A stretch of 64,000 nucleotides of DNA from an uncultured Lachnospiraceae bacterium (GCA_910584915.1 CAJUDM010000026.1:1-64000); one strand, 5' to 3'. Counted from the first letter of the stretch, positions 7,258 to 15,609 are shown. Notes: generated from the letters alone by a model not told the origin. Numbers and translations are program-made.

Positions 7258-8064
7258 ATGAGCGATACAGTGATCTTAGTGGCAAGTACCGGAACCGGCA
7301 GTTATGAAAACTGTGCTCGTTCCATCGGAGCGGTGGAGAGAGCGATAGCAAAAGCGTTTCCGCAGTATGAAGTGCGCAGGGTATTTACGGGCAGGACAGT
7401 TACACAACGGTTAAAAGAGCGTGACGGGCTGGAAGTGGAAAGCCTTGAGGAGGCGCTTCTGCGGGCAGAGCGGGAGGGCGTGAAAGGACTGCTCGTACAG
7501 CCGACCTATCTGCTGCGGGGAGATCAGTATGCGGAACTTGTTGATACGATGAAGCGCTGTGCGGGAAGGTTTGAGCGGACAGCGGTCGGGAAACCGCTTC
7601 TTGATGACGAGCGGGATATCGATGCGGTGATCGAGGCATTGATACCGGTGATTGAAGAGTGGGCAGGTGTCGATAAAGAGCCAGCAGTCCTGCTGGTAGG
7701 GCACGGCACGAAAAACGGCGCTGACAGCATTTATGCAAGAATCCGGGAAAAGCTGCACAGCGCAGGCTTTGAGAATTATGATATGGTTTCGCTGAAGGAC
7801 AGATTCGCAAAAGAGAGGGCAGCCGCCGCGGGGTGCAGGGAAAAGTTCTGTAAAAAAGTGGTGCTTGTGCCTTTCATGCTGGTTTCGGGATTCCATGCAG
7901 CCCGCGATATAGCAGGGGATCAGGAGGATTCCTGGAAGTCCCTTCTGGAGGCAGCGGGTTATGAGGTGTCCTGCATGCCAGGCGGACTCGGTGAGATTCC
8001 GGCGATACAGGATATCTATGTGAAACACGTGGAGGCGGCGTTTTACTGCCACTTCTTCCTGTAG
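7258..8064 (+). CDS. cbiK: Sirohydrochlorin cobaltochelatase, CbiK type
   Basis: A 268-aa class II chelatase. The two metal-binding His of CbiK are visible: H149 in LLVGHGTKN and H213 in VSGFHAARDIAGD. The N-terminal strand ILVAS and the middle QPTYLLRGDQ also fit. It inserts cobalt into sirohydrochlorin in the anaerobic cobalamin pathway, although it could act as a general tetrapyrrole chelatase. No other cobalamin genes and no cobalamin riboswitch are visible nearby, so it is an isolated copy. The ribosome site is weak. The 3' end overlaps the convergent AraC gene by 22 bases. Confidence 0.88.
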   Translation: MSDTVILVASTGTGSYENCARSIGAVERAIAKAFPQYEVRRVFTGRTVTQRLKERDGLEVESLEEALLRAEREGVKGLLVQPTYLLRGDQYAELVDTMKRCAGRFERTAVGKPLLDDERDIDAVIEALIPVIEEWAGVDKEPAVLLVGHGTKNGADSIYARIREKLHSAGFENYDMVSLKDRFAKERAAAAGCREKFCKKVVLVPFMLVSGFHAARDIAGDQEDSWKSLLEAAGYEVSCMPGGLGEIPAIQDIYVKHVEAAFYCHFFL

Positions 8065-8903
8065 TCCCTCGGACTGATGCCCTCCACCTGCTTAAAGATC
8101 CTCGAAAAATAGTATAACGGCGTGATGCCGCAGCTTTCCCCCACCTCCTCCACAGATATTTGGGAAAAACGCAGCAGTTCCTTGGCGTGGGAAATGCGCA
8201 TCTGCAGCAGATAGTCGTTGATGGTCATGCCGTATTCCCGCCGGAAAAGGCGGGTCAGATAATACTTGTTCATAAAAAACCGTTCAGACAACAGATCCAG
8301 CGTGATCTTTTCCGCCAGATGATCCCTCAAATATTCTCTTATCTCCAACAGAGACTGCCTGCCCCTGCCGCCTTTCAGGGATTCCGGGTGCCAGCTTTCC
8401 GCCATCACAAGACAGAAGAGAGAGGCGAGCTGTTCGTTGATCTTCATATCCCTGATGTGGTCATCGGAGGAGGCGAGGGAGGCTATCTGTTCCCAGCAGT
8501 CCGTAAACCCGTCCATCCCGGCGGGATGAAACCGGATCTGCCCGCCGCGCTCCATATATTTTTGGTAGATGCCGGATGCCGTGGGACCATAGAAATGAAT
8601 CCAGCGGATCGTCCACAGATCCTCGGAACTCTTATGATAGTATTCATTTTTGCAGTTGACAAGGGCGCAGTCGCCGCCGGAGAGGCGATATTCCTCCCCT
8701 AGATAGGAGAGCGTGCCGCTGCCGGAGAGCACCATCATGAAAAGGTAGGAGGCAAGGTCAGGATGGGTGCTGATATGGGGACGTCTGGCGTGTACCTGAC
8801 CGATCTCCTGCAAGTACAGAAGATTTTCCCTGGCAAATTCGGAAGGGGTGTAGAGTATCCGGTTGGAGGTGACGTACTCACCCTGGTAGCTGGATTTTTT
8901 CAT
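8043..8903 (-). CDS. AraC-family transcriptional regulator
   Basis: A 286-aa regulator with an N-terminal cupin-like sensing domain (about 20-120; HARRPHISTHPDL and SGSGTLSYLGEEYRLSGGD) and two C-terminal helix-turn-helix units (about 185-285) ending in the family motif YYFSRIFKQVEGISPRDYRK. It is probably a sugar-responsive activator, as is usual for cupin-AraC proteins, but no catabolic genes adjoin it. A 58-aa small ORF lies upstream on the same strand. Family firm, target unknown. Confidence 0.9.
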   Translation of the reverse strand: MKKSSYQGEYVTSNRILYTPSEFARENLLYLQEIGQVHARRPHISTHPDLASYLFMMVLSGSGTLSYLGEEYRLSGGDCALVNCKNEYYHKSSEDLWTIRWIHFYGPTASGIYQKYMERGGQIRFHPAGMDGFTDCWEQIASLASSDDHIRDMKINEQLASLFCLVMAESWHPESLKGGRGRQSLLEIREYLRDHLAEKITLDLLSERFFMNKYYLTRLFRREYGMTINDYLLQMRISHAKELLRFSQISVEEVGESCGITPLYYFSRIFKQVEGISPRDYRKKWQ

Positions 8904-8985
8904 GTTCGGTTTTTCCTTATTGATATCTGGTGTCCTGTAACAGTTCAGCCTTCCAATGTTCCGCAGGTCGCTTTTGAAATTTTTC

Positions 8986-9162
8986 CTATTTGTCGAAGAG
9001 AACTTTGGAATCTTTGGGATAAGTATACAGGGTTTCTACGGGGAATCCAATACAGTCGAATAATCCCTGAAAAAATGCCTCCCGCTTTTTTCGGGCTTCA
9101 TCGGAATCAGCGTACACGTTTCTTTCATCTTCTCCCGGCCTTATTCGCAATTTCCAAAACAT
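8986..9162 (-). CDS. Small hypothetical protein, 58 aa
   Basis: From ATG 9162 a 58-aa product is encoded, with the ribosome site GGGGGAAGAG 4-9 bases upstream. Earlier in-frame starts lack one. The product is charged and soluble, with a KKREAFFQGLFDCIGFPVET segment. No family recognised. It lies between divergent promoter regions, 82 bases upstream of the AraC start and on the same strand. Coding is plausible because of the ribosome site and normal composition. Confidence 0.45.
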   Translation of the reverse strand: MFWKLRIRPGEDERNVYADSDEARKKREAFFQGLFDCIGFPVETLYTYPKDSKVLFDK

Positions 9163-9347
9163 AACTCTTCCCCCGCACTTTCTTTTGCCTTGTTTACTTA
9201 AAAAAGTATAGCACATCTTCAAGTCGAAAACAATCCCTCTACCATGTGCGGCGCTCTTAAAATATAAAGAATTTCGGCTATACTTTTTGGGAGGGAAAAC
9301 GTATAATGAAACCGGAGATAAATTTAAGTTACGGAGGAAAAAGAAAA

Positions 9348-9593
9348 ATGGCAGATGTGATGTTAAGGCCCAAGGAGGTAGTATGCAGGTGGGTGGACGC
9401 TTTCAATAATCATGATATAGAAGAAATAACAAGCCTGTATCACGAGGATGCAACAAACCATCAGGTGGCAAATGAGCCTGTTGTAGGGATTGAGGCAATT
9501 CGTTCAATGTTCACGGAAGAATTTGCGGCGGCGGATATGACAGCCATTGTAGAAAATATATTTGAAGATGGGCAATCGGCGGCACACTTAAGC
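9348..9593 (+). pseudogene. Truncated SnoaL-like (NTF2 fold) protein
   Basis: From ATG 9348 (GGAGG ten bases ahead) about 77 residues match the first half of a SnoaL/steroid-isomerase-like domain (VVCRWVDAFNNHDIEEITSL, HEDATNHQ, GIEAIRSMF). The second half of the fold, normally another 50-60 residues, is missing. The frame stays open by chance across a terminator hairpin (9590-9626) and runs into the AraC gene at 9726, so a nominal 418-aa fusion exists. I read it as a broken gene rather than a designed fusion, because the junction residues are Lys/Phe-rich and unlike either domain. Confidence 0.65.
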
Positions 9594-9626
9594 AGGAAAT
9601 CTGAAAAGGTATCCTGCTTTTTCTTT
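9590..9626 (+). terminator. Rho-independent terminator inside an open frame
   Basis: AAGCAGGA (9590-9597) pairs with TCCTGCTT (9612-9619), followed by a T-rich tract. It lies between the SnoaL remnant and the AraC gene. Confidence 0.65.
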
Positions 9627-9685
9627 GTTTGCCGTAAAATGAAGATATTTTACAAGACGCAGGAAAAAATAAGAAGTAAAATGGC

Positions 9686-9703
9686 TTTTGACAGGAGTCA
9701 AAA
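9686..9703 (+). promoter_or_regulatory. 18-bp palindrome upstream of AraC gene
   Basis: TTTTGAC, AGGA, GTCAAAA: a perfect inverted repeat 22 bases before the AraC start codon, containing a TTGACA -35-like hexamer. A candidate operator or promoter element. Confidence 0.45.
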
Positions 9704-9725
9704 ATCGAATTTGAGGGTAATTCAC

Positions 9726-10601
9726 ATGAAGAAAGAGACAAGGACAGCGGTATATGATAATGAATTAAGGATGGAGGCATACCGCTTTGAGGGGATCGTG
9801 CAGCCGTTTCCGGGTCATTTCCATGAACATTATGTCATAGGGATTGTGGAGAAAGGGAAGCGTGTGCTGTCCTGCAGGGACGGGGAATATGCCATAGAAG
9901 AAGGCAGTATTTTGCTTTTCAATCCGGGTGACAGCCATGCCTGCGTACAGAGTGATGAAGGGACGTTTGATTACCGGGGCTTCAACATTTCAAAGGAGAC
10001 CATGCTCGATCTGGCAGAGGAAGTTACAGGAAAGCGGGAACTGCCGGGGTTCTCAAAAAATGTTATCTGCGATGAGGAGGAAGCCTGGCATCTGCGGCTG
10101 CTGCATGAGATGGCTATGAAAGGAACGGGGGAGTTTAAGAAAGAGGAAACCCTGCTGTTCCTGCTTTCGTACCTCATTCAGAATTATGGGAAACCTTACC
10201 ACTGCTGCATCCCGGAATGCAGGCAGGAGATCGAAAAAGCCTGCGAATACATGAAAGAACATTTTGCGGAGCGCATTTATTTAGACAGGATATGTCGTCA
10301 TGCCGGACTTAGCAAGTCAACGCTGCTGCGGGCATTTACGAAAGAAAAAGGAGTCACGCCGTACCGTTACCTTGAGACAGTCCGCATCAATGAAGCAAAA
10401 AGGCTGTTGTCGGAAGGGATACCGCCTGTGGAAGCGGCAATCAGGACAGGGTTTTCGGACCAGAGTCATTTTACAAATTATTTCAATCAGTTTATAGGGC
10501 TTGCGCCGGGCACTTACCGTGAAATATTTTCGGAAAAAGAAATTTGTGCTTACAATCCAGATTCGCAGGTTGAAGAAAGGGGGAAAAGAAACAGTGAATG
10601 A
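9726..10601 (+). CDS. AraC-family transcriptional regulator
   Basis: A 291-aa regulator with an N-terminal AraC-type arabinose-binding-like cupin (about 15-110; FPGHFHEHYVIGIVEKGKR and FNPGDSHAC) and two C-terminal helix-turn-helix units (about 175-270), including AIRTGFSDQSHFTNYFNQFIG. ATG 9726 is supported by GAGGG nine bases ahead, although the frame extends upstream into a SnoaL remnant. Its stop overlaps the GTG start of the GNAT/DUF2000 gene by 8 bases, indicating translational coupling. AraC-GNAT-DUF2000 neighbours suggest a small-molecule response unit of unknown substrate. Confidence 0.88.
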   Translation: MKKETRTAVYDNELRMEAYRFEGIVQPFPGHFHEHYVIGIVEKGKRVLSCRDGEYAIEEGSILLFNPGDSHACVQSDEGTFDYRGFNISKETMLDLAEEVTGKRELPGFSKNVICDEEEAWHLRLLHEMAMKGTGEFKKEETLLFLLSYLIQNYGKPYHCCIPECRQEIEKACEYMKEHFAERIYLDRICRHAGLSKSTLLRAFTKEKGVTPYRYLETVRINEAKRLLSEGIPPVEAAIRTGFSDQSHFTNYFNQFIGLAPGTYREIFSEKEICAYNPDSQVEERGKRNSE

Positions 10602-11670
10602 GCCTGCGATAAGGATGGAGGAGCAGATCATCAGCCTGTTTCCCGACAGGGAGACGCAGGTGTGCCAGGGATGGGTGCTGAAAAAAATGGAAGGACAGAT
10701 TCTGGTTTATCCGCTGTATTACAGATTTTCGGAGGGAGATATCCCGGAGAACATACGCAGGTGCGAGGAAATCAGCCATCGGTGTGGGACAGGGTGTGTG
10801 TTTCGCATTGTGGAGCATACCAATTACTACCTGAGTTCAATCCTTACGGATAACGGGTATGGGCTGGAAAAGTGTGGTGTGGTCTGTGAATGGGATTTGA
10901 CGGGGGATGCCGGGGAACAACTGTGCGTGGAGGAGAGTATGCCGGGAGGATTGTTCCTGAAAAACGGGAACGACGGGACGGGATATGTCATGGTGGGAGA
11001 GACAGTTATCGGGATAAAATACCAGAGGCTTTTATTTCTACAGGACGGGAACCTGCCGGATATAGGCATTGAGGACATCCTGCGGTTTTCAGCGGCACAT
11101 GGAATTGTAAGGATACTGGTGGATATTCCGGGGGAAGGACTGCCGGAGCAATATGGGCGGGCAGGCTTTCGCAGAGCCTATCTTTACCGCTGTTATCAGA
11201 AAAAAAGGAGGAGAGATTCTCAGGGAAACAGGAGGAGAGGATTAAAAATGGATTTACAGAGTGAAAAATGCGTCATGGTGATTGATGAGAACCTGCCGCT
11301 TGGCATCATAGCGAATACAGCGGCGATTTTGGGAATTACGATTGGAAAGCAGATGCCTGAGGTCGTAGGAGCGGATGTGTATGACAGGACAGGCAACGGG
11401 CATCCGGGGATTATTGAATTCCCGGTGCCAATCTTAAAAGGAAACACGGATGTAATCAAAGCTATCCGTGAGAAATTGTATGAGCCGGAGTTTTCTGACT
11501 TGACGGTGGTGGATTTTTCAGACATTGCACAGGGGAGTAAAACCTATGACGAGTTTATTGAAAAAATGAAGGATGTTTCAGAAACCGAATTGAATTATTA
11601 TGGGGTTGCTGTCTGCGGGGCAAAAAAGAAGGTCAACAAATTGACGGGGAGCATGGCGCTGCTGAGATAA
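10594..11670 (+). CDS. GNAT-like acetyltransferase fused to DUF2000 domain
   Basis: A continuous 358-codon frame. Residues 1-210 resemble the two-lobed GNAT type (GWVLKKMEGQILVYPLYYRF, CEEISHRCG, then GTGYVMVGETVIGIKYQRLL and a final GRAGFRRAYLYRCYQ). Residues 219-358 are a complete DUF2000 domain (peptidyl-tRNA-hydrolase-like fold: VIDENLPLGIIANTAAILG). The linker KKRRRDSQGNRRRGLK is encoded by two ribosome-site-like repeats (GGAGGAGAG). An ATG at 11248 with GGAGGAGAGG ahead can start DUF2000 alone (140 aa). GTG 10594 is the likely first start, coupled to the AraC stop. The substrate is unknown. Confidence 0.72.
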   Translation: MNEPAIRMEEQIISLFPDRETQVCQGWVLKKMEGQILVYPLYYRFSEGDIPENIRRCEEISHRCGTGCVFRIVEHTNYYLSSILTDNGYGLEKCGVVCEWDLTGDAGEQLCVEESMPGGLFLKNGNDGTGYVMVGETVIGIKYQRLLFLQDGNLPDIGIEDILRFSAAHGIVRILVDIPGEGLPEQYGRAGFRRAYLYRCYQKKRRRDSQGNRRRGLKMDLQSEKCVMVIDENLPLGIIANTAAILGITIGKQMPEVVGADVYDRTGNGHPGIIEFPVPILKGNTDVIKAIREKLYEPEFSDLTVVDFSDIAQGSKTYDEFIEKMKDVSETELNYYGVAVCGAKKKVNKLTGSMALLR

Positions 11671-11785
11671 TCTGACAAAACAGAATCTGAAAACAGAATG
11701 AATCGGGTGAAAAACAGAAAACATTTTGAGTACAGAGAGAATGGATGAAAGTCAATATTATGCAAATTATAGGCAATAATTTATG

Positions 11786-11814
11786 TTACAACTGAGATAA
11801 TAAAGGCGTATAGT
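11786..11814 (+). promoter_or_regulatory. Sigma-A promoter of the GDP-fucose operon
   Basis: TTACAA (11786-11791), 17-bp spacer, TATAGT (11809-11814). The predicted start near 11821 gives a leader of about 125 bases holding a small ORF and hairpins. Confidence 0.65.
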
Positions 11815-11844
11815 AAGGCAAGATAAATGCAAGAACAGGAGGAA

Positions 11845-11932
11845 AGAGTGAAGGATTTTTCAAATCTTTCACTCTGCAAGTTTGTGTCTGCGCTGCATCC
11901 ACAAACTTGGGATGTGCAAAAAGCAGCGCAGA
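11845..11932 (+). promoter_or_regulatory. Structured leader with interlocking hairpins
   Basis: Hairpin 1: AGAGTGAAGGATTT (11845-11858) pairs with 11862-11875 over 14 bp (one G-U). Then A CAAGTTTGTG (11877-11886), B TCTGCGCTGC (11887-11896), A' CACAAACTTG (11900-11909) and B' GCAGCGCAGA (11923-11932). A/A' and B/B' are perfect 10-bp arms that interleave. They can therefore form a pseudoknot or two exclusive stems, just ahead of the gmd ribosome site. Confidence 0.6.
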
Positions 11933-11949
11933 AATGGGGTGAAACATGA
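11848..11949 (+). CDS. Possible leader peptide, 33 aa, coupled to gmd
   Basis: GTG 11848 follows AGGAGG (11837-11842) by five bases and opens a 33-codon frame. Its TGA (11947-11949) overlaps the gmd ATG as ATGA. The whole frame lies on the hairpin leader, so a translating ribosome would open hairpin 1 and the A and B arms in order. The peptide is not enriched for one amino acid, so classical attenuation by a single tRNA is not indicated. It may be a translation-coupling leader, or part of a dispersed palindromic element. No homolog is known to me. Confidence 0.45.
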   Translation: MKDFSNLSLCKFVSALHPQTWDVQKAAQKWGET

Positions 11950-12977
11950 AAAAACGGGCTTTGATCACAGGCGTGACAGGACAGGACGGTTCTTATCTGG
12001 CGGAGTTTCTGTTGGAAAGGGGATATGAAGTGTACGGCATGATACGGCGTTCCTCGGTGGACTATCGGGAGAGGATCGCGCATCTGGAAGGGGAAGAAAA
12101 CTTTCATCTGAAATACGGGGATCTGGGAGATTCCCTGAGCCTTGTCAAACTGATCGGGGAGATCAGACCGGATGAGATCTACAATCTGGCGGCGCAGAGC
12201 CATGTGCAGGTGTCCTTTGATGTGCCGGAGTTTACGGCGGATGTGGACGCCCTTGGCGTGCTCAGAGTGCTGGAGGCGGTGCGGATCTGCGGGCTGGAGA
12301 AAATCTGTCGGATCTATCAGGCGTCCACCTCGGAGTTGTACGGCAGGGTGGAGGAGGTGCCCCAGAGGGAGACGACGCCCTTCCATCCCTATTCGCCCTA
12401 CGCTGTGGCAAAGCAGTACGGGTTCTGGATCGTGAAGGAATACCGGGAGGCTTATCAAATGTTCTGCTGCAGCGGTATTTTGTTCAACCACGAATCGGAA
12501 AGAAGAGGAGAGACCTTTGTGACAAGAAAGATCACTCTGGCGGCGGCGCGGATCGCGCAGGGAAAACAGGAGAAATTGTACCTGGGGAACCTCTCCTCTC
12601 TGCGGGACTGGGGCTATGCCAAAGATTATGTGGAGTGCATGTGGCTCATTCTGCAGCAGGATCAGCCGGATGACTTTGTGATCGCCACCGGTGAGCAGCA
12701 CTCCGTGCGGGAGTTTGCCGGGCTGGCATTTCACTGTGCGGGGATAGAACTGGAGTGGCAGGGCGAGGGAGAGAAGGAGAGAGGGATCGACAAAGAGACA
12801 GGCAGAGTGCTTGTGGAAGTATCGCCTGAGTTCTACCGCCCGACTGATGTGGTGAATCTTCTGGGCGATCCCGCGAAGGCGAGGACAAAACTCGGATGGA
12901 ACCCGACAAAGACGAAATTTGAGGAGCTGGTGCGGATCATGGTGGAGCATGACATGAAGAAAGTGGCGGACAACTGA
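11946..12977 (+). CDS. gmd: GDP-mannose 4,6-dehydratase
   Basis: A 343-aa short-chain dehydrogenase of the Gmd type: NAD(P)-binding G9-V-T-G-Q-D-G15, catalytic T128 in QASTSELYG, Y152-xxx-K156, and LFNHESERRGETFVTRKI, the substrate-loop signature. The length is slightly under the usual 345-370. It converts GDP-D-mannose to GDP-4-keto-6-deoxy-D-mannose, the first committed step to GDP-L-fucose. It is the first gene of gmd-fcl-manC-manA. The 222-bp AT-rich gap before fcl is larger than the other junctions. Confidence 0.96.
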   Translation: MKKRALITGVTGQDGSYLAEFLLERGYEVYGMIRRSSVDYRERIAHLEGEENFHLKYGDLGDSLSLVKLIGEIRPDEIYNLAAQSHVQVSFDVPEFTADVDALGVLRVLEAVRICGLEKICRIYQASTSELYGRVEEVPQRETTPFHPYSPYAVAKQYGFWIVKEYREAYQMFCCSGILFNHESERRGETFVTRKITLAAARIAQGKQEKLYLGNLSSLRDWGYAKDYVECMWLILQQDQPDDFVIATGEQHSVREFAGLAFHCAGIELEWQGEGEKERGIDKETGRVLVEVSPEFYRPTDVVNLLGDPAKARTKLGWNPTKTKFEELVRIMVEHDMKKVADN

Positions 12978-13199
12978 GATATTGGACCTGGAGTGGGTGA
13001 AAGCCTGCATGCAATAAAACGGCATATGATAAATATAATATAGTTAATAGTATATATAGCAGGGACGATTCAAAAAAATATAGAAACGTAAGAGAAATAT
13101 AAGAAAAAAGCATGATGCATGCAGTTAAATATTGATAGTAAATCAGAACAATATCGCAGTATAAAAATGGAAAAAGGACGATAGAGGGTGAGGTTTAAG

Positions 13200-14138
13200 A
13201 TGGATAAAAATGCAAAAATATATGTGGCGGGGCACAGGGGAATGGTTGGTTCCGCGATCGTCAGAGAGTTGTTGAAACAAGGATACAATAATATTCTCAC
13301 AAGGACGCATCGGGAACTGGATCTTTGCAGGCAGGATGCGGTGGAGAAGTTTTTTGCGCTGGAAAAGCCGGAATATGTCTTTCTTGCGGCGGCGAAGGTG
13401 GGCGGCATCATGGCAAACAGCGAGGCTCCCGCGGACTTTATGTATGAGAATATGATGCTGGAGATGAATGTGATCCATGCGGCGTGGAAAAACGGGTGCA
13501 GGAAACTGGAATTTCTGGGCTCATCCTGTATCTATCCGCGTATGGCGCCTCAGCCCATGGAGGAAGGGTGTCTTTTGACCTCGGCGCTGGAAAAGACCAA
13601 TGAAGCTTATGCGCTGGCAAAGATATCCGGGCTGAAATACTGCGAGTTTCTGAACAGGCAGTATGGGACAGATTATATTTCCGTGATGCCCACCAATCTG
13701 TATGGACCGGGGGACAACTATCATCCCATCAGATCCCATGTACTGCCGGCGTTGATCCGGCGGTTCCACGAGGCGAAGGAGAAGGGGGAAGATACCGTGG
13801 TTTGCTGGGGGGACGGTTCTCCGATGAGGGAGTTTCTCTATGTGGATGACCTGGCGGAGCTGTGCGTCTTTTTGATGGATCATTACAGCGGTGACGAGAC
13901 TGTGAATGCCGGGACGGGTAAGGAGATCAGTATAAAAGATCTGGCGGAGCTTGTGGCGGGAGTGATCGGCTACCGGGGAGAGATATCGTGGGATACATCG
14001 AAGCCGAACGGAACACCGAGAAAGCTTCTGGATGTCAGCAAAGCCGAAAAACTGGGCTGGCGGTATAAGACGGAGCTGGAGGACGGTATCCGGCTCAGCT
14101 ATGAGGATTTTCTGAGAAAAAAACAGGAGGAATCATGA
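13200..14138 (+). CDS. fcl: GDP-L-fucose synthase
   Basis: A 312-aa epimerase/reductase. The Rossmann motif G11-H-R-G-M-V-G17, S108-S109-C110 with IYP, Y137-xxx-K141, and PTNLYGPGDNYHP with KPNGTPRKLLDVSK are all hallmarks of Fcl/WcaG. It converts GDP-4-keto-6-deoxymannose to GDP-L-fucose with NADPH. ATG 13200 is preferred to GTG 13188 because GGGTGAGG lies 7 bases before it. The stop overlaps the manC start (ATGA), so the two are translationally coupled. Confidence 0.96.
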   Translation: MDKNAKIYVAGHRGMVGSAIVRELLKQGYNNILTRTHRELDLCRQDAVEKFFALEKPEYVFLAAAKVGGIMANSEAPADFMYENMMLEMNVIHAAWKNGCRKLEFLGSSCIYPRMAPQPMEEGCLLTSALEKTNEAYALAKISGLKYCEFLNRQYGTDYISVMPTNLYGPGDNYHPIRSHVLPALIRRFHEAKEKGEDTVVCWGDGSPMREFLYVDDLAELCVFLMDHYSGDETVNAGTGKEISIKDLAELVAGVIGYRGEISWDTSKPNGTPRKLLDVSKAEKLGWRYKTELEDGIRLSYEDFLRKKQEES

Positions 14139-15448
14139 ATATCATTTTATTGTCGGGCGGTTCGGGAAAAAGGCTGTGGCCTCTCTCCAACGATATCCGT
14201 TCCAAACAGTTTATCAAAATATTCAGGAAAAAGGACGGCAGTTATGAGTCCATGCTGCAGCGGGTGTACTGCCAGATCAGAGAGGCGGATATGGACGCGA
14301 AAGTGACAGTGGCGACCAGCAAGTCACAGATATCCGCCATTCATAATCAGTTGGGGGAGGAAGCGGCGATATCCGCCGAACCGAGCAGGCGGGATACCTT
14401 TCCGGCGATGGCGCTGGCGGCGGCACATCTGAGTGATGTGCAGGGGATAAGCCCGGAGGAGAGCGTGGTAGTCTGCCCGGTCGATCCCTATGTGGAAAAA
14501 GATTATTTTGCGGCGCTGAAGGCGCTGGCATCTCAGGCGGAAAAGGGGGAGGCAAAGCTGGTTCTTCTGGGCATCGAGCCCGCTTATCCCAGCGAGAAAT
14601 ACGGCTATATCATACCGGCGGACGATGGAGAGATAACCTCTGTAAAGACTTTTAAAGAAAAGCCGACGGCGGAGAGAGCGAAGGAGTATATCGGACAGGG
14701 TGCACTCTGGAACGGCGGCGTATTTGCCTGTAAGCTTGGGTATCTTCTGGAGAAAGCCCATGAGCAGATGGATTTTACGGACTATCAGGACTTATATGAA
14801 AAGTATGATGCGCTGACAAGGATTTCCTTCGACTACGCGGTGGTGGAGAGAGAACAGAGTATCCAGGTGATGCGGTTTGCGGGACAGTGGAAGGATCTGG
14901 GAACCTGGAATACGCTGACGGAAGCCATGGAGGAGACTGTGGTGGGGCAGGGCGTTATGGACGAGACATGTCGGGATGTCCATATCGTGAATGAGATGGA
15001 TGTGCCGGTTCTCGCCATGGGGTTAAAAGATGTGGTGATCTCGGCTTCGCCGGAGGGAATCCTTGTCGCGGATAAAGGACAGAGTTCCTATATGAAACCC
15101 TTTGTGGACAATATGGACAGCCGGATCAGGTTCGCGGAGAAGAGCTGGGGGAGTTACCGGGTCCTGGATGTGGAGAAGGGCAGCATGACGATCAAGGTGA
15201 CGCTGCGCGCGGGACATTCCATGAACTATCACGCCCACAGGCGCAGGGATGAGGTGTGGACTGTGATCTCGGGAAGCGGGAGGACGATCGTGGACGGGAT
15301 GGAGCAGAAAGTGGAGCGTGGAGATGTGATCACCATGAGCGCCGGATGCCGGCATACAGTGATCGCGGAGACGGAACTGAAACTGATCGAGGTGCAGATC
15401 GGGGAGGAGATATCGGTGCAGGATAAGGTGAAGTTTGAATTGCCTTAA
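14135..15448 (+). CDS. manC: Mannose-1-phosphate guanylyltransferase with C-terminal cupin
   Basis: A 437-aa protein. The nucleotidyltransferase domain (1 to about 280) has GGSGKRLWPLS (8-18) and FKEKP. A type II phosphomannose-isomerase cupin (about 335-432) contains NYHAHRRRDEVWTVISGSG. The first domain makes GDP-mannose from mannose-1-phosphate and GTP; the cupin may give mannose-6-phosphate isomerase activity, as in AlgA/XanB-type enzymes. The separate class I isomerase downstream would then be redundant. It starts within the fcl stop after AGGAGG. Confidence 0.93.
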   Translation: MNIILLSGGSGKRLWPLSNDIRSKQFIKIFRKKDGSYESMLQRVYCQIREADMDAKVTVATSKSQISAIHNQLGEEAAISAEPSRRDTFPAMALAAAHLSDVQGISPEESVVVCPVDPYVEKDYFAALKALASQAEKGEAKLVLLGIEPAYPSEKYGYIIPADDGEITSVKTFKEKPTAERAKEYIGQGALWNGGVFACKLGYLLEKAHEQMDFTDYQDLYEKYDALTRISFDYAVVEREQSIQVMRFAGQWKDLGTWNTLTEAMEETVVGQGVMDETCRDVHIVNEMDVPVLAMGLKDVVISASPEGILVADKGQSSYMKPFVDNMDSRIRFAEKSWGSYRVLDVEKGSMTIKVTLRAGHSMNYHAHRRRDEVWTVISGSGRTIVDGMEQKVERGDVITMSAGCRHTVIAETELKLIEVQIGEEISVQDKVKFELP

Positions 15449-15455
15449 GCGGACG

Positions 15456-15590
15456 CCGGTAGGAACATAAAATGCTCCGTCGCCACGCTTTCGCTCGGTA
15501 AAAAGCGTAACGGACACTAAACTCGTGAGAGACCTCGTTAAGTGCCGACGCTTTTTAACGGGCTCCTTGAGCATTTTATGTTCCTACCGG
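15456..15590. repeat. 135-bp palindromic element with 22-bp perfect inverted ends
   Basis: The ends 15456-15477 and 15569-15590 are perfect 22-bp inverted repeats (CCGGTAGGAACATAAAATGC and its reverse complement, plus TC/GA). Inside, AAAAAGCGT (near 15500) faces ACGCTTTTT (near 15548), and CACTAAACTCG faces CGTTAAGTG imperfectly, so the whole element can fold into one long hairpin. It starts 7 bases after manC stops. It looks like a non-coding palindromic mobile or REP/MITE-type element; no coding frame or transposase is inside. Confidence 0.75.
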
Positions 15591-15609
15591 CTGGGCGATG
15601 GTAAGGTAA

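Noticed and set aside
11781..13025. A 414-codon open frame on the minus strand
   Set aside because: It lies antisense to gmd, whose motifs are complete; the product is His/Leu/Arg-rich without any domain and has no ribosome site.
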